From positions 1,116,001 to 1,180,000 of the forward strand of contig NZ_FNJW01000008.1 of NCBI RefSeq assembly GCF_900102725.1: a stretch of 64,000 nucleotides of DNA, read 5' to 3'. Within the stretch, counting starts at the first letter, position 1; each line of letters starts with the position of its first letter. Shown here in pieces: positions 44,286-53,773 of this stretch. Below the pieces are notes generated by a model. It was not told the origin of the DNA. It ran no database searches and saw only the letters and a list, made by a program, of their open reading frames with translations. The position numbers were made by a program, and so were the translations under genes. The stretch is from Carnobacterium viridans. GTDB taxonomy: Bacteria > Bacillota > Bacilli > Lactobacillales > Carnobacteriaceae.

Positions 44286-44522
44286 TAGTGTTGATAGCTT
44301 AGTTAACTAATTGACACGCAATTTCTGGAGGAATAGGGTTTGCTTGTAGCCATGTAGAGGATTCAATGCGAATTACAAAGCGTTAGCGCTTCGGCGTTTA
44401 CGCTTTGTTTAAGGCTTGAAAGTCTGAAGACTATGAACTTTAGGCTTCAGGCGTTCCCATGGCTTTCCACAAGCAAAACCGTCTATTCCAGAAGAAATTT
44501 TATTTTGTTCTATCAATACCAT
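44286..44522. repeat. Mosaic inverted-repeat element, copy 1 (237 bases)
   Basis: Outer ends TAGTGTTGATAG and CTATCAATACCA are inverted repeats. Inside, TTTCTGGAGGAATAGGGTTT pairs with the right arm around TCTATTCCAGAAGAAA, and TTGCTTGTAGCCATG pairs with CATGGCTTTCCACAAGCAA. An inner module with its own hairpin (CAAAGCGTTAGC/GTTTACGCTTTG) sits in the middle. Non-coding. Further copies are at 49846 and 63557. Confidence 0.85.
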
Positions 44523-44548
44523 TTGACGAAGAGCCATTATTTCCATAT

Positions 44549-45622
44549 TCACATTTTCATTTTCTTTTTCTTTTTAGCTGCCATTAAAAGCAAAGCTCCT
44601 GCGCCAGTAATTGCCGTTGTTATGATGATGGGATGCTTAGCTGCTTTTACATAATAGCTATTTGAGCGGACCCAACCTTTTGTAGTTCCTCTCTCATGTA
44701 ATCCATATCCTGCATGATACAATCCGCTTTTTTCTGGCGGATTAGACGGTCTGTCTAAATGTTGAGTAGGGTACATCACTTTTTCTACTAATTTATCTGT
44801 AAAGCGCGGAAGTGCTCTGCCCAATATGGCAAATATCTTAGCTTGAGAACCCACAAAAAGATCACGCTTTGGATTTTCTGCCGCATATAAAATAGCTTCC
44901 GCTACTGCTTCAGGCGGGTAGATCATTCCTCTATGGCCTGGTTGTTTATCCATATAACTCATTGCATGTTCATTGTATGGCGTATCAACTCTACCAGGGT
45001 GAACCAGTGTTACAGAAACAGGCGCATGTTCCTTTTCCAATTCCATACGAATACTTTCAGTCCATCCATGTACAGCAAATTTAGCAGCGGCATAGGTTGA
45101 TTGAATTGTAGTTCCTCTATCACCAAATAAAGCCCCTACATTAATCAATGCCCCAGGTGTTTTACGGTCTTTGTAATGCTCTACAGCTGCCTTGCTGCCG
45201 TAAACCACACCCCAAAAATTCGTTTCAAACATACGTCTCATGTCTTCTGTGCTTACATCCATTGAATGTCCAAAAATAGAAATACCCGCATTGTTGACCC
45301 ACGTATCAAAACGCCCAAATTCTCTTAAAGTTGCTTCAGCAATCGCGTTTACATCTTCTTCTTTTCCAACATCTGCTTTAACGTAAATAGCTGAATGACC
45401 TTTCCGTTGCAGTTCTTCTACTAATTTCTGCAGTGCTTCTTCATTTCTTGCAGCTACAACAACTTTTGCTCCTTTTTCCGCAGCCATTCTTGCTGTCACT
45501 AAACCTATCCCGCTAGAAGCTCCTGTAATGACAACAACTTGGTCTTTTAATTTCTTTAAATGCAAATCTTTCATGCTGCTGCTTTTTTTCCGATCCATTT
45601 GATGCATTTGCAATCTTCCCAT
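44549..45622 (-). CDS. Short-chain dehydrogenase with membrane tail
   Basis: 357 residues. NAD(P) motif VVITGASSGIGLVTARMAAE, NNAGISIFG, and catalytic YAAAKFAVHG (YxxxK). After the ~250-residue SDR core there is an extra ~80-residue C-terminal part ending in a hydrophobic segment (PIIITTAITGAGALLLMA) and a lysine-rich tail. This long SDR type is common in Gram-positive stress loci; the substrate is unknown. GAGGAGG precedes the ATG. Confidence 0.88.
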   Translation of the reverse strand: MGRLQMHQMDRKKSSSMKDLHLKKLKDQVVVITGASSGIGLVTARMAAEKGAKVVVAARNEEALQKLVEELQRKGHSAIYVKADVGKEEDVNAIAEATLREFGRFDTWVNNAGISIFGHSMDVSTEDMRRMFETNFWGVVYGSKAAVEHYKDRKTPGALINVGALFGDRGTTIQSTYAAAKFAVHGWTESIRMELEKEHAPVSVTLVHPGRVDTPYNEHAMSYMDKQPGHRGMIYPPEAVAEAILYAAENPKRDLFVGSQAKIFAILGRALPRFTDKLVEKVMYPTQHLDRPSNPPEKSGLYHAGYGLHERGTTKGWVRSNSYYVKAAKHPIIITTAITGAGALLLMAAKKKKKMKM

Positions 45623-45810
45623 AGCAATTCCTCCTCGTATAAGTAATTTATTGCCTTATGACCAATGATAAAATGCATGTGCTTCAATTTTTGATAGACT
45701 AAAAAAACTTGATACCGCTTACTACTTATAGTCTAATCAAAAAAAAATATTAATGCAAAAAAGCGGTACTTTTATTTATCGTTTTGTACCCTAACTTTAT
45801 CTGTTAAATC

Positions 45811-45854
45811 AAAAAGAGGTGTTATTTCAAAATATGAAATAACACCTCTTTTTA
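45811..45854. terminator. Bidirectional terminator
   Basis: AAAAAGAGGTGTTATTTCA pairs with TGAAATAACACCTCTTTTT. Confidence 0.9.
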
Positions 45855-45859
45855 TTAAC

Positions 45860-46756
45860 TTATTTTTTTGTGACCTCGTGTCCACCAAATTCATTTCTAA
45901 GTGCTGCGACTACTTTTCCTGTAAAAGTATCTTCTTCTAGAGAACGGTACCGCATCATTAGTGAGAGTGCTATCACAGGTGTCGGAACTTTTGCCTCCAT
46001 AGCGGCTTCTACTGTCCATTTTCCTTCACCAGACGATTGCATAATTCCTTTTATTTCATCAAGATGAGCGTCTTTTTGAAAGGCACTTTCTGCCAATTCC
46101 ATTAACCAACTTCTAATGACAGATCCGTTGTTCCATACTTTGGATACATCAGCTAAATCATACTCAAACTCACTTTTTTCGACAACTTCAAAACCTTCAG
46201 CCATCGCTTGCATCATACCATATTCTATACCGTTGTGAATCATTTTCAAGTAATGACCACTACCAGATTTCCCAGTATATAAATACCCATCTTTCACACA
46301 GATACCTTTTAAAATTGGTTCAATTACTGCAAATGCTTCTGAATTGCCTCCAACCATTAAACATGCACCTGCATTTGCGCCGCTCTTACCACCCGATGTT
46401 CCCATATCTAAGAAATGAATGCCTTTTGTTGCAGATACATTAGCATGTCGGATAGAATCTTTGTAATGTGAATTTCCTCCGTCGATGATGATATCATCTG
46501 GTTCCAACAACTCATTTACTTCACTTAGAACTGCCTCTAATGGGTCTCCCGCTGGAACCATGATCCAAATAATTTTAGTTTGTTTAAGACTGGCAACCAT
46601 TTCTTTTAAGTCTTTCGCGGTCTTGATTCCACTTATATCCGCTTGTTTTCTTGCTGCTTCTATACTGTCGTACCCGATGACCAGATGACCGTTTTTTTGT
46701 AAGTTCAAGGCTAAATTGTAACCCATTTTTCCTAATCCAACTAATCCAATTTCCAA
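45860..46756 (-). CDS. gnd: 6-phosphogluconate dehydrogenase, short (GntZ/NAD) type
   Basis: 298 residues from a TTG start eight bases after AAGGAG. GLVGLGKMGYNLALNL is the dinucleotide motif; IIDGGNSHYKDS, LDMGTSGGKSGA, and YLKMIHNGIEYGMMQAMAEG are the substrate and catalytic (lysine, NGxEY) blocks. It converts 6-phosphogluconate to ribulose-5-phosphate. The short length (about 300 rather than 470) matches the NAD-preferring branch linked to gluconate use. It is divergent from an RpiR-type regulator gene. Confidence 0.9.
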   Translation of the reverse strand: MEIGLVGLGKMGYNLALNLQKNGHLVIGYDSIEAARKQADISGIKTAKDLKEMVASLKQTKIIWIMVPAGDPLEAVLSEVNELLEPDDIIIDGGNSHYKDSIRHANVSATKGIHFLDMGTSGGKSGANAGACLMVGGNSEAFAVIEPILKGICVKDGYLYTGKSGSGHYLKMIHNGIEYGMMQAMAEGFEVVEKSEFEYDLADVSKVWNNGSVIRSWLMELAESAFQKDAHLDEIKGIMQSSGEGKWTVEAAMEAKVPTPVIALSLMMRYRSLEEDTFTGKVVAALRNEFGGHEVTKK

Positions 46757-46887
46757 TCTCACCACTCCTTATGTATTTATGGTTTTAGTATACGGAATAT
46801 TTTTTCTTTTTACAACTATTAAAAAAAATATTTTTTCTTTATAGTTTTATGCTATACTTATTTAAACTCTTTTAAGCAGGTGAAAAT

Positions 46888-47736
46888 ATGAAAACGCAAG
46901 ATATTAACTTAAAAATCAAATCGATTTACCGCGATTTAAGCAGCAAAGAAAAAACGATTGCAGATTTCATTCTTCTCCATCCTGAAAAAGTGATGCATGG
47001 GACCATCAGCAACATTTCAGATACGATCCAAGTTGCGGATGCTACTTTTTTTCGCTTTTGTAAACGCTTAGGTTATAACGGGTTTCAAGATTTCAAAATT
47101 GCCTTAGCTTCAGAAAAAGTAACAAGTTCTTTGTCTATCCACGAAAACATTTCTAAAGAAGATAATGAATTACTGATGGCACAAAAAGTTTTTGATTCTA
47201 ATATCAAGTCTTTAAACGACACAAAAAAATTATTAGACGAGCAAGATCTCATTAAAGCTGTTCAGTTTTTAACGACTGCTAAAACGGTCGGTTTCTTTGG
47301 CGTTGGCGGCTCTAGTATTATTGCAATGGATGCTTATCATAAATTTTTGCGTACACCACTAAACTCTATGTATACACAAGATACTCATATCCAAATGATG
47401 CAAGCTTCTCGTTTAACAGAAAATGATTGTGCTATTATTATTTCCCATTCTGGTATCACAAAAGATACGATCCAGTTGGCTGAAATTATTAAAGAAAAAA
47501 AAGCCAAAGCGATTATTATTACAAGTTACTCCCTTTCTCCTTTAGCGAAATTCGCAGATGCTTTATTATTATCAACCGCTGAAGAAACGGACTACCGTTC
47601 TGAGGCTTTAACTTCTCGTATCACACAACTAAGTTTAATAGACACTTTATTTGTTAGTGTTATGTTCAAAACTGGTGATTTTGCCGCACATTCTCTAGAG
47701 GAAGTTCGTAAAGTAATTTCTCAAACCAAACTTTGA
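46888..47736 (+). CDS. MurR/RpiR-family regulator
   Basis: 282 residues. HTH domain: LSSKEKTIADFILLHPEKVM, DATFFRFCKRLGYNGFQDFK. SIS domain: VGFFGVGGSSIIAMDAYHKF, CAIIISHSGITKDTIQLA. Divergent from the 6-phosphogluconate dehydrogenase gene with a 131-base shared promoter region, so control of that gene by 6-phosphogluconate or a related sugar phosphate is likely. Confidence 0.9.
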   Translation: MKTQDINLKIKSIYRDLSSKEKTIADFILLHPEKVMHGTISNISDTIQVADATFFRFCKRLGYNGFQDFKIALASEKVTSSLSIHENISKEDNELLMAQKVFDSNIKSLNDTKKLLDEQDLIKAVQFLTTAKTVGFFGVGGSSIIAMDAYHKFLRTPLNSMYTQDTHIQMMQASRLTENDCAIIISHSGITKDTIQLAEIIKEKKAKAIIITSYSLSPLAKFADALLLSTAEETDYRSEALTSRITQLSLIDTLFVSVMFKTGDFAAHSLEEVRKVISQTKL

Positions 47737-47952
47737 TCATCTTTTTTATGCTTACTTGCTAAGACTTTCATTCCATTAATCCTATTATAGGTATCTTTAA
47801 GAATTTAATGCTTTATATCACTTTGTTTAAGTGATTACATTGCTTGCAATCGTTTTCTTGGTTCAAGCCCTTTTCTTTGCTTTCCGTTCTTTTTATTTTA
47901 TATAATGAATACGAATCATAGAAAAATAAATCTTAGGGAGGAATAGAATATT

Positions 47953-48909
47953 ATGAGTAAATTTGTAAAAGGAAGTTACCTCACATTTGAAGAAGCTAGA
48001 GTCGCTATTGATGAAGTTGTTGCAGAAGGTTACGATAAGAACTTAATCACACTCGTCACAAACAGAGAAACTGCTGATACTTTACCTAATGATTTAGATG
48101 TAGGTGTGTCAACGGAACACGCAGACAAGCATGATGGAGAAGATGAATCCTTCATGGATAAAGTAAAAAATGTTTTTACAATGAGCGATGATGAAGCTGA
48201 AAATGCAAATGTAGATACAACAGATGAAGGTTACGAAGCAGATGAAACGGTTTTGAGCAGCTATAAAGATGATATCAAAAATGGCTCTATTGTAGTATTA
48301 GTAGATGACTTCTCTGAAGAATCTGGAGCTGAAGACTTTGATAACAGTACTCCATTTGGAGCAACAGATACACCTACTACTCCTACTGTTCCTACAGTTC
48401 CTCCGTCTGATTCATTAGACACAGCAGATACTTTGGATACAATAGATACTACTGATTATTCAACGTTAGATGATACTGGCAAAGTCCCAACTGATACTTC
48501 ATTATTAGATGATAAAGAAAATATTCAACTGAAAGAAGAACAATTAGATGTTGGCACAACAGAAGTCCAAACTGGCGAAGTTACAGTAAACAAAACAGTC
48601 CATGAAGAAACTCAAACTGTTGATGTTCCTGTTAAACATGAAGAAGTGACTATTGAAAGACATCCTGTCACAGATGGTACTCCTGTTGATGGCTCACTTG
48701 ATTTGGAAGATGAAAGTATAACTATACCTGTAACAGAGGAACAAATTGATGTTAGCAAGCGTCCTGTAGTTACTGAAGAAGTGACAATTAATAAAGAAAC
48801 TAAAGAAGATGTTAAAGAAGTTTCGGATACAGTCCGTAAAGAAGATCTAGATGTTCAAACACACGGAGATGTTACTGTCGAAGGCGAAGATGACAACAAA
48901 CCTCTCTAG
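47953..48909 (+). CDS. GSP17M-like plus DUF2382 (YsnF-type) stress protein
   Basis: 318 residues. The N-terminus (KGSYLTFEEARVAIDEVVAE, NLITLVTN, VVLVDDF) is a GSP17M/YflT domain like that encoded at 26098. An acidic, threonine/proline-rich linker (about 125-185) leads to a C-terminal DUF2382/YsnF domain (IQLKEEQLDVGTTEVQTGEV and EEVTIERHPVT, IPVTEEQIDVSKRPVV). The function is unknown; homologues are stress-induced. GGGAGG precedes the ATG. The 216 bases upstream hold the promoter only. Confidence 0.85.
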   Translation: MSKFVKGSYLTFEEARVAIDEVVAEGYDKNLITLVTNRETADTLPNDLDVGVSTEHADKHDGEDESFMDKVKNVFTMSDDEAENANVDTTDEGYEADETVLSSYKDDIKNGSIVVLVDDFSEESGAEDFDNSTPFGATDTPTTPTVPTVPPSDSLDTADTLDTIDTTDYSTLDDTGKVPTDTSLLDDKENIQLKEEQLDVGTTEVQTGEVTVNKTVHEETQTVDVPVKHEEVTIERHPVTDGTPVDGSLDLEDESITIPVTEEQIDVSKRPVVTEEVTINKETKEDVKEVSDTVRKEDLDVQTHGDVTVEGEDDNKPL

Positions 48910-48949
48910 ACTAAAGTTAGTTGTTTCTTATGTATAGTGATTAAATAGA

Positions 48950-48988
48950 AAGCATCAATATGGGAGTTTCCTTATTGATGCTTTTTAA
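48950..48988 (+). terminator. Terminator of the DUF2382 gene
   Basis: AAGCATCAATA pairs with TATTGATGCTT, followed by T. Confidence 0.8.
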
Positions 48989-49023
48989 TTAAGCTAGACT
49001 ATCATAGACGAGGAGGATTGACT

Positions 49024-49821
49024 ATGGAATTAGGTATTTCAGGAAAAATCGCATTAATTACTGGAGCTGACTCGGGTATTGGTTGGGAAACCGCACGTGT
49101 CCTTTTAGAAGAAGGAGCTACTGTTATTCTTAACGATAAATACCCGGATAAATTGACTCAAGCAGTCGAGAAATTAGGACATGTAAAAAATGTTTTCAGT
49201 TATCCCGGAGATATTACAAATATAAAAGACTTAAAAACAATCCATCAAAAAATTGCTGAAGAAGTTGGAAAAATTGATATATTGGTTCAATCTTCAGGCA
49301 TCACAGGTGCACAAGGGCTTTTTCATGAATTGGATGATGAAGGATGGACAAATACCATTGAAGTTGACTTGCTTGGCCCTGTTCGTTTAGTAAAGGAATT
49401 TTTACCTGATTTAAGAACTGGCGGTTGGGGCAGACTTGTCTTCCTTGCTTCTGAAGATGCGGTGCAGCCTTACGATGATGAAATTCCTTATTGTTGTGCA
49501 AAAGCCGGTATTCTAGCATTATCAAAAGGACTTTCTCGAACTTATGCTCGAGAAGGACTGTTAGTCAACTCTGTTTCACCTGCTTTTATTGAAACACCCA
49601 TGACGGATTCTATGATGGAGAAACGATCTGAAGAATTGTCTGTTTCAAAAGATGAAGCTATTCAGTCTTTTCTCGATCAGAAAAGACCTTATCTTGAACT
49701 TAAGCGTCGTGGTCAAACTGAAGAAGTCGCTGCAGTTATTGCCTTTCTCTGTTCGGACAAAGCGTCGTTTGTAAATGGCTCAAATTACCGTGTAGATGCT
49801 GGTTCTGTAGCAACAATTTAG
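49024..49821 (+). CDS. Short-chain dehydrogenase/reductase
   Basis: 265 residues from ATG 49024, seven bases after GAGGAGG. NAD(P) motif LITGADSGIGWETARVLL, IDILVQSSGITG, LASEDAV and catalytic YCCAKAGILALSKGL; closing CSDKASFVNGSNYRVDAG is typical of FabG-like SDRs. The usual NNAG is SSGI. Substrate unknown. Confidence 0.9.
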   Translation: MELGISGKIALITGADSGIGWETARVLLEEGATVILNDKYPDKLTQAVEKLGHVKNVFSYPGDITNIKDLKTIHQKIAEEVGKIDILVQSSGITGAQGLFHELDDEGWTNTIEVDLLGPVRLVKEFLPDLRTGGWGRLVFLASEDAVQPYDDEIPYCCAKAGILALSKGLSRTYAREGLLVNSVSPAFIETPMTDSMMEKRSEELSVSKDEAIQSFLDQKRPYLELKRRGQTEEVAAVIAFLCSDKASFVNGSNYRVDAGSVATI

Positions 49822-49845
49822 CAACTAAAGTGGGATCTATACATT

Positions 49846-50082
49846 TTAGAGTTAAGAGCTTAGTTCAATTAATGGCACGAAAATTCTGGAGGAATAGGGT
49901 TTGCTTGTAGCCATGCAAGGAATTCAAGCCTCAAATATAGCGTTAATGCGTTAGCAGTTACGCTATATTTCAGGCTTGAAAGCTCTGAAGACTGTGAACT
50001 TTAGGCTTCAGGCGATTCCATGGCTCTCCACAAGCAAACTCGTCTATTCCAGAAGAATTTTTATTTTCTTCTATCAACACCA
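49846..50082. repeat. Mosaic inverted-repeat element, copy 2 (237 bases)
   Basis: Same outer and inner arms as copy 1 (TTCTGGAGGAATAGGGTTTG left, CTATTCCAGAAG right; end CTATCAACACCA). The middle module differs in sequence but not in pairing (AAATATAGCGTTA/TTACGCTATATTT nested in CAAGCCT/AGGCTTG), showing compensatory change. It lies between an SDR gene and the flavoprotein gene. Confidence 0.85.
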
Positions 50083-50116
50083 TTTGACAAAAAGTACTAA
50101 GTGGAGGTTATCTATT

Positions 50117-51346
50117 ATGACAAATTACACAACAGAAAAATTAAATCCCCAAGTATCAGCTAACCATTACGATTATTTAATTATTGGTGGGGGAATGGCT
50201 GCAGATACCGCAGCTAGAGGAATCCGTGAACAAGATTCATTTGGCAGTATTGGTATCATTTCTGCCGATACTGATCAACCATATACCCGTCCCGCTTTAA
50301 CTAAAAAATTATGGACGGATTCAACCTTTACTGAAGATCAAGTTGCTCTCAATACGACAAAAGAAACAAAAAATACCACACTGAGATTAAATACCACTGT
50401 CTCTTCTATTGAGCGAGACCAACATAGAGTCAAGCTAGAAGACGGCACATCAATTGGTTATAAAAAATTGCTACTCGTTACGGGTGGGGAGCCTAAAAGA
50501 ATTGATGGTCCAGATGACGAACATGTGATTTTATTTAGAGAATGGTCTGATTATAGACGTCTCCGTGATTTTTCAGGAAATAATCAACATGTTCTAGTTG
50601 TAGGCGGTGGATATATTGGATCAGAATTAGCCGCTGGATTGATTCAAAACAACACGAAAGTGACGCTGATTTATCCTGATGAGGTGTTAGGAGGCAGTCA
50701 ATTTCCTACTGAATTAGCAAAAGAATATGAACGTTCTTTCCGCGAAGCTGGTGTGGAACTTTTAAATGGCAGACGTGCTGATTCTTATACAAAAGAAAAT
50801 GGTAAGTTTATTCTTCAACTTAATGATGGTTCTACTGTTGAAGGCGATACGATTGTCATTGGCTTAGGTGTATCACCTCGTATTTCACTAGCTGAAAATA
50901 GTGGCCTTAAAGTAGAAGATGGTGTGTACGTTGATGAACAATTGCGTACCACTGATCCAGCTATTTGGGCTGCTGGTGATATTGCTTATTATCCAGATAA
51001 AATTTTGGGCAGAACTCGTATCGAACATGTGGATCATGCCAGGAAATCTGGTAAAGCAGCCGGTAAAGCAATGGCTGGTTCAACTGAGCCTTATGCATAT
51101 ACACCTTACTTCTATTCTGTTGTTTTTTCTATTTCGTGGAAAGCAATTGGTACACTAGACTCTTCCTTACCTACGCTGATTGATGAAGTCGGGAATGGTA
51201 AAGTAGTTTATTACTTAGAGGATAATCTTCCCGTAGGCATTTTAACTTGGAATATAGAGCCTGATCTAGATGCAGTACGTTCTGTCCTAAGTAACCCGCC
51301 TATCGATCCACAATCTTTAAGGGGATTAATTCAAGATAAACAATAA
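50117..51346 (+). CDS. FAD-dependent NAD(P)H oxidoreductase
   Basis: 409 residues from ATG 50117 behind TGGAGG; a longer reading would start inside the repeat element. FAD motif YLIIGGGMAADTAARGI, NAD motif VLVVGGGYIGSELAAGL and the FAD-ribityl motif ELRTTDPAIWAAGDIA-like QLRTTDPAIWAAGDIAYY are present. It resembles ferredoxin/rubredoxin reductases and AIF-type flavoproteins. No redox-active CxxC is seen. The electron acceptor is unknown. Confidence 0.88.
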   Translation: MTNYTTEKLNPQVSANHYDYLIIGGGMAADTAARGIREQDSFGSIGIISADTDQPYTRPALTKKLWTDSTFTEDQVALNTTKETKNTTLRLNTTVSSIERDQHRVKLEDGTSIGYKKLLLVTGGEPKRIDGPDDEHVILFREWSDYRRLRDFSGNNQHVLVVGGGYIGSELAAGLIQNNTKVTLIYPDEVLGGSQFPTELAKEYERSFREAGVELLNGRRADSYTKENGKFILQLNDGSTVEGDTIVIGLGVSPRISLAENSGLKVEDGVYVDEQLRTTDPAIWAAGDIAYYPDKILGRTRIEHVDHARKSGKAAGKAMAGSTEPYAYTPYFYSVVFSISWKAIGTLDSSLPTLIDEVGNGKVVYYLEDNLPVGILTWNIEPDLDAVRSVLSNPPIDPQSLRGLIQDKQ

Positions 51347-51355
51347 CTGCTTAAA

Positions 51356-51414
51356 TAAAATAGTCTCCCTTTCTAGCTGATTAAATACAGCTTAGAAAGG
51401 GAGCTTATTTTATC
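51356..51414. terminator. Bidirectional terminator
   Basis: AAAATAGTCTCCCTTTCTA pairs with TAGAAAGGGAGCTTATTTT. It serves the flavoprotein gene and the convergent thioredoxin-like gene. Confidence 0.88.
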
Positions 51415-51748
51415 TATTTTCAAAATTTTCAGTAACTTGTTGAAACTTCTTATGCAATTCATCCATTACAACGAACCGCGCTTCACGGATAACTTCTTTC
51501 CGTTCACTAAATAACAATAATGACGGAACAGTAAATACTGTGAATTGACTAGCCACTTCAGGAATACTATCTGCATTGACTTGAATCGGTTTAATAGATG
51601 GAAATTCTTTTAGCATGCTTTGTACTTGAGGCTGAACAGCATGACAAATCCCACAATCTTCTCTTGAAATGTAAACAAAAGCAAGAGAATTTTCATTAAT
51701 AAATTGGGTAACTTGATTCATGGACGTTGCCTGAGTAAATGTATTCAT
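51410..51748 (-). CDS. Thioredoxin-family protein (CGIC)
   Basis: 112 residues. Active site REDCGICHAVQPQVQSML carries CxxC, and the cis-proline is in FTVFTVPSLLLFSE. Thioredoxin fold of YtpP-type; a thiol reductant or oxidant in the cytoplasm. AAGG precedes the ATG. Confidence 0.85.
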   Translation of the reverse strand: MNTFTQATSMNQVTQFINENSLAFVYISREDCGICHAVQPQVQSMLKEFPSIKPIQVNADSIPEVASQFTVFTVPSLLLFSERKEVIREARFVVMDELHKKFQQVTENFENR

Positions 51749-51838
51749 TTTTAACCTTCTTTCGGTAAGCTGACTCTCTATTATAGTATTTCTTTATAAA
51801 AATTAGTTTCACAACGCCAAAACTAGTACGAAAATTGC

Positions 51839-52390
51839 TTAAGACAAGTAGTCTTGTTTGAGAATAGAGTAATGAACATCATCTATATAACGTTTTTTGT
51901 GGATTCTATTTTTTCTTAGCGTCCCTTCATAAGTCATGCCTAAACGTTTCATTACTTTTCCGGACATTGGGTTTTCACTATCATGGCAAGCAAAAATACG
52001 TTCCAATCCTAATGTTTCGAATCCCAGCTCAAGAATTATTTTTCCTGCTTCTGTAATATACCCATTTCCCCAGTAAGCTTTATTTAGTGTGTACCCGATC
52101 TCCGCACTATTTTTTTCTTCCTTTAACCTTAAATCAATTGTACCAATCATCTTTTCAGTTTCTTTCAATACAATGCCGTACTTCCCAAGAGGTTCTTTCA
52201 TAAAATGAACAGCAATATTTTTTCTCGTTTCTGCTATATCCTGATGCTTTTCAAAAACAAAACGAACAGTTTCTTCATCAGAAGCATATTCAAACATATC
52301 TTCCGCATCCGATAAAACCACTGGTCGCAACAGAATCCGTTTCCCGTCTAAGTGATTGTGACAACTTAGTAAATAACTATATTCTTCCAT
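51839..52390 (-). CDS. GNAT N-acetyltransferase, RimJ/RimL type
   Basis: 183 residues. LDGKRILLRPVVLSDAEDMF at the start, then IGTIDLRLKEEKNSAEIGYT, NKAYWGNGYITEAGKIIL (acetyl-CoA loop) and FACHDSENPMSGKVMKRLGM. This order is typical of RimJ/RimL-like enzymes that acetylate protein N-termini or small amines. Substrate unknown. GGGGGTG precedes the start. Confidence 0.88.
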   Translation of the reverse strand: MEEYSYLLSCHNHLDGKRILLRPVVLSDAEDMFEYASDEETVRFVFEKHQDIAETRKNIAVHFMKEPLGKYGIVLKETEKMIGTIDLRLKEEKNSAEIGYTLNKAYWGNGYITEAGKIILELGFETLGLERIFACHDSENPMSGKVMKRLGMTYEGTLRKNRIHKKRYIDDVHYSILKQDYLS

Positions 52391-52609
52391 TCATTTCACC
52401 CCCATTTCTTTTTAATTTAGCATGCTGGATTTAGTCAGTCAACCCTCATGGCCTTATTGCTTGTACACAACGCGATGAGGTTAACTGTTAATTGTTGACA
52501 ATCGTTCATAATTTCGTAAACTTAGTGTAAGCCTTTGCGAATGGTTGGTATTTTTTCAAACCGGTTCCTAAGCTGCCTAGTTAAATTACTAAAGTTGGGA
52601 GGGTCCGTT

Positions 52610-53575
52610 ATGATTTCAATAGTTGTCCCGATTCGTAATGTTGAAAAATCATTGACTAAGTGTTTACAAAGTATTAAAGGTCAGACCTACCATCAATTGC
52701 AAGTTATTTTGGTTGATATTGGTTCAATTGATAAAAGTGGTGAAATCTGTGAAAAATTTGCTAAAAACGATTCTAGATTCACTGTTATCCACATTCCAAA
52801 CAGTAATCTTTCTGTAGCAAAGAACATAGGTCTATCGCATGCTCAAGGAGAACATATTTGCTTTATTAATGCTGTTGATTGGATTGACTCAGAAATGTTG
52901 GAACGTCTCATAACGACAGATAAATTATATAATGCTGACATGGTTACTTGCAGATATTATGAAGATACTATTTCGGAACTCTATCTCGTTCCCGGACCTG
53001 ATGAAACAAAAATGGTATCAAAAAATGAAGCCATTCAACTTTGTCTAGCTCAAACTAGAACTCATGGTTTTTTATGTAATAAACTCTTTAAATTAGATTT
53101 ATTTAACTCTTACCCCACCATCCGTTTTGATGAAAAAATAGGTTATTATGAAGATTTATTAGTAGTTATACAATGTTTCTTCAAAAGCCAAACCATTATT
53201 TACAGCCCGCCACCTCATTACCACTATTACTTAAGTCGGCATTTGCCAATAAGTGTGTTGCAAAACAAAGCAAAATTAACCGGTTTAACTGCACTAGAAC
53301 AAGCCATTGATTTATTAGTCCAAGACCCTACAATCGATACACGCATACTTAAAGACTATTATATTAGGCTAACCCTCTCCTCTTTATTTCTCTTAGTTTC
53401 CTTAGAAAACGTGACTAGTCCACTAATAATTGAACTTAAACAAAATTTATACCGCTATGGTTTGTATGAACACAAGGACAAAGATTTAAGAAAATGTCAT
53501 CTCATAACCCGTAGAAATGTTGGATTAGGCAAAATTTACTGGGATATGTTCTACAAGAAAAAGTTAGCAGAATGA
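52610..53575 (+). CDS. Family 2 glycosyltransferase with altered DxD motif
   Basis: 321 residues from ATG 52610 behind GGGAGGG. The GT-A start ISIVVPIRNVEKSLTKCLQS with IKGQTYHQLQVILVDIGSID is typical of GT2. Where the family normally has FLDSDDWI (metal- and nucleotide-binding DxD), this protein has FINAVDWID, keeping only the last aspartate. The acceptor region is CNKLFKLDLF and RFDEKIGYYEDLLVVIQCFF. No flanking polysaccharide genes. Confidence 0.85.
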   Translation: MISIVVPIRNVEKSLTKCLQSIKGQTYHQLQVILVDIGSIDKSGEICEKFAKNDSRFTVIHIPNSNLSVAKNIGLSHAQGEHICFINAVDWIDSEMLERLITTDKLYNADMVTCRYYEDTISELYLVPGPDETKMVSKNEAIQLCLAQTRTHGFLCNKLFKLDLFNSYPTIRFDEKIGYYEDLLVVIQCFFKSQTIIYSPPPHYHYYLSRHLPISVLQNKAKLTGLTALEQAIDLLVQDPTIDTRILKDYYIRLTLSSLFLLVSLENVTSPLIIELKQNLYRYGLYEHKDKDLRKCHLITRRNVGLGKIYWDMFYKKKLAE

Positions 53576-53773
53576 CCAATGTTAAAATATGGTGAATAAG
53601 TACTTTATTTTTAATTAAAAAGAGTTGCTTCTGAAAAGGAGTGATTCTTTTTCTTGCATATTATAATTTTAAAAAAATTCCCTACTTTATAAAAAAGGTA
53701 CCCGTTAGGAATAAAGTATTCGTTTGTATTACCATTTTTATTTCCATGTGATATAATGGCAATCAGATTATAA

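Noticed and set aside
44690-44698. Junction-motif copy TCTCATGTA outside the array
   Set aside because: It has one mismatch and lies inside the SDR coding sequence, so chance is sufficient.
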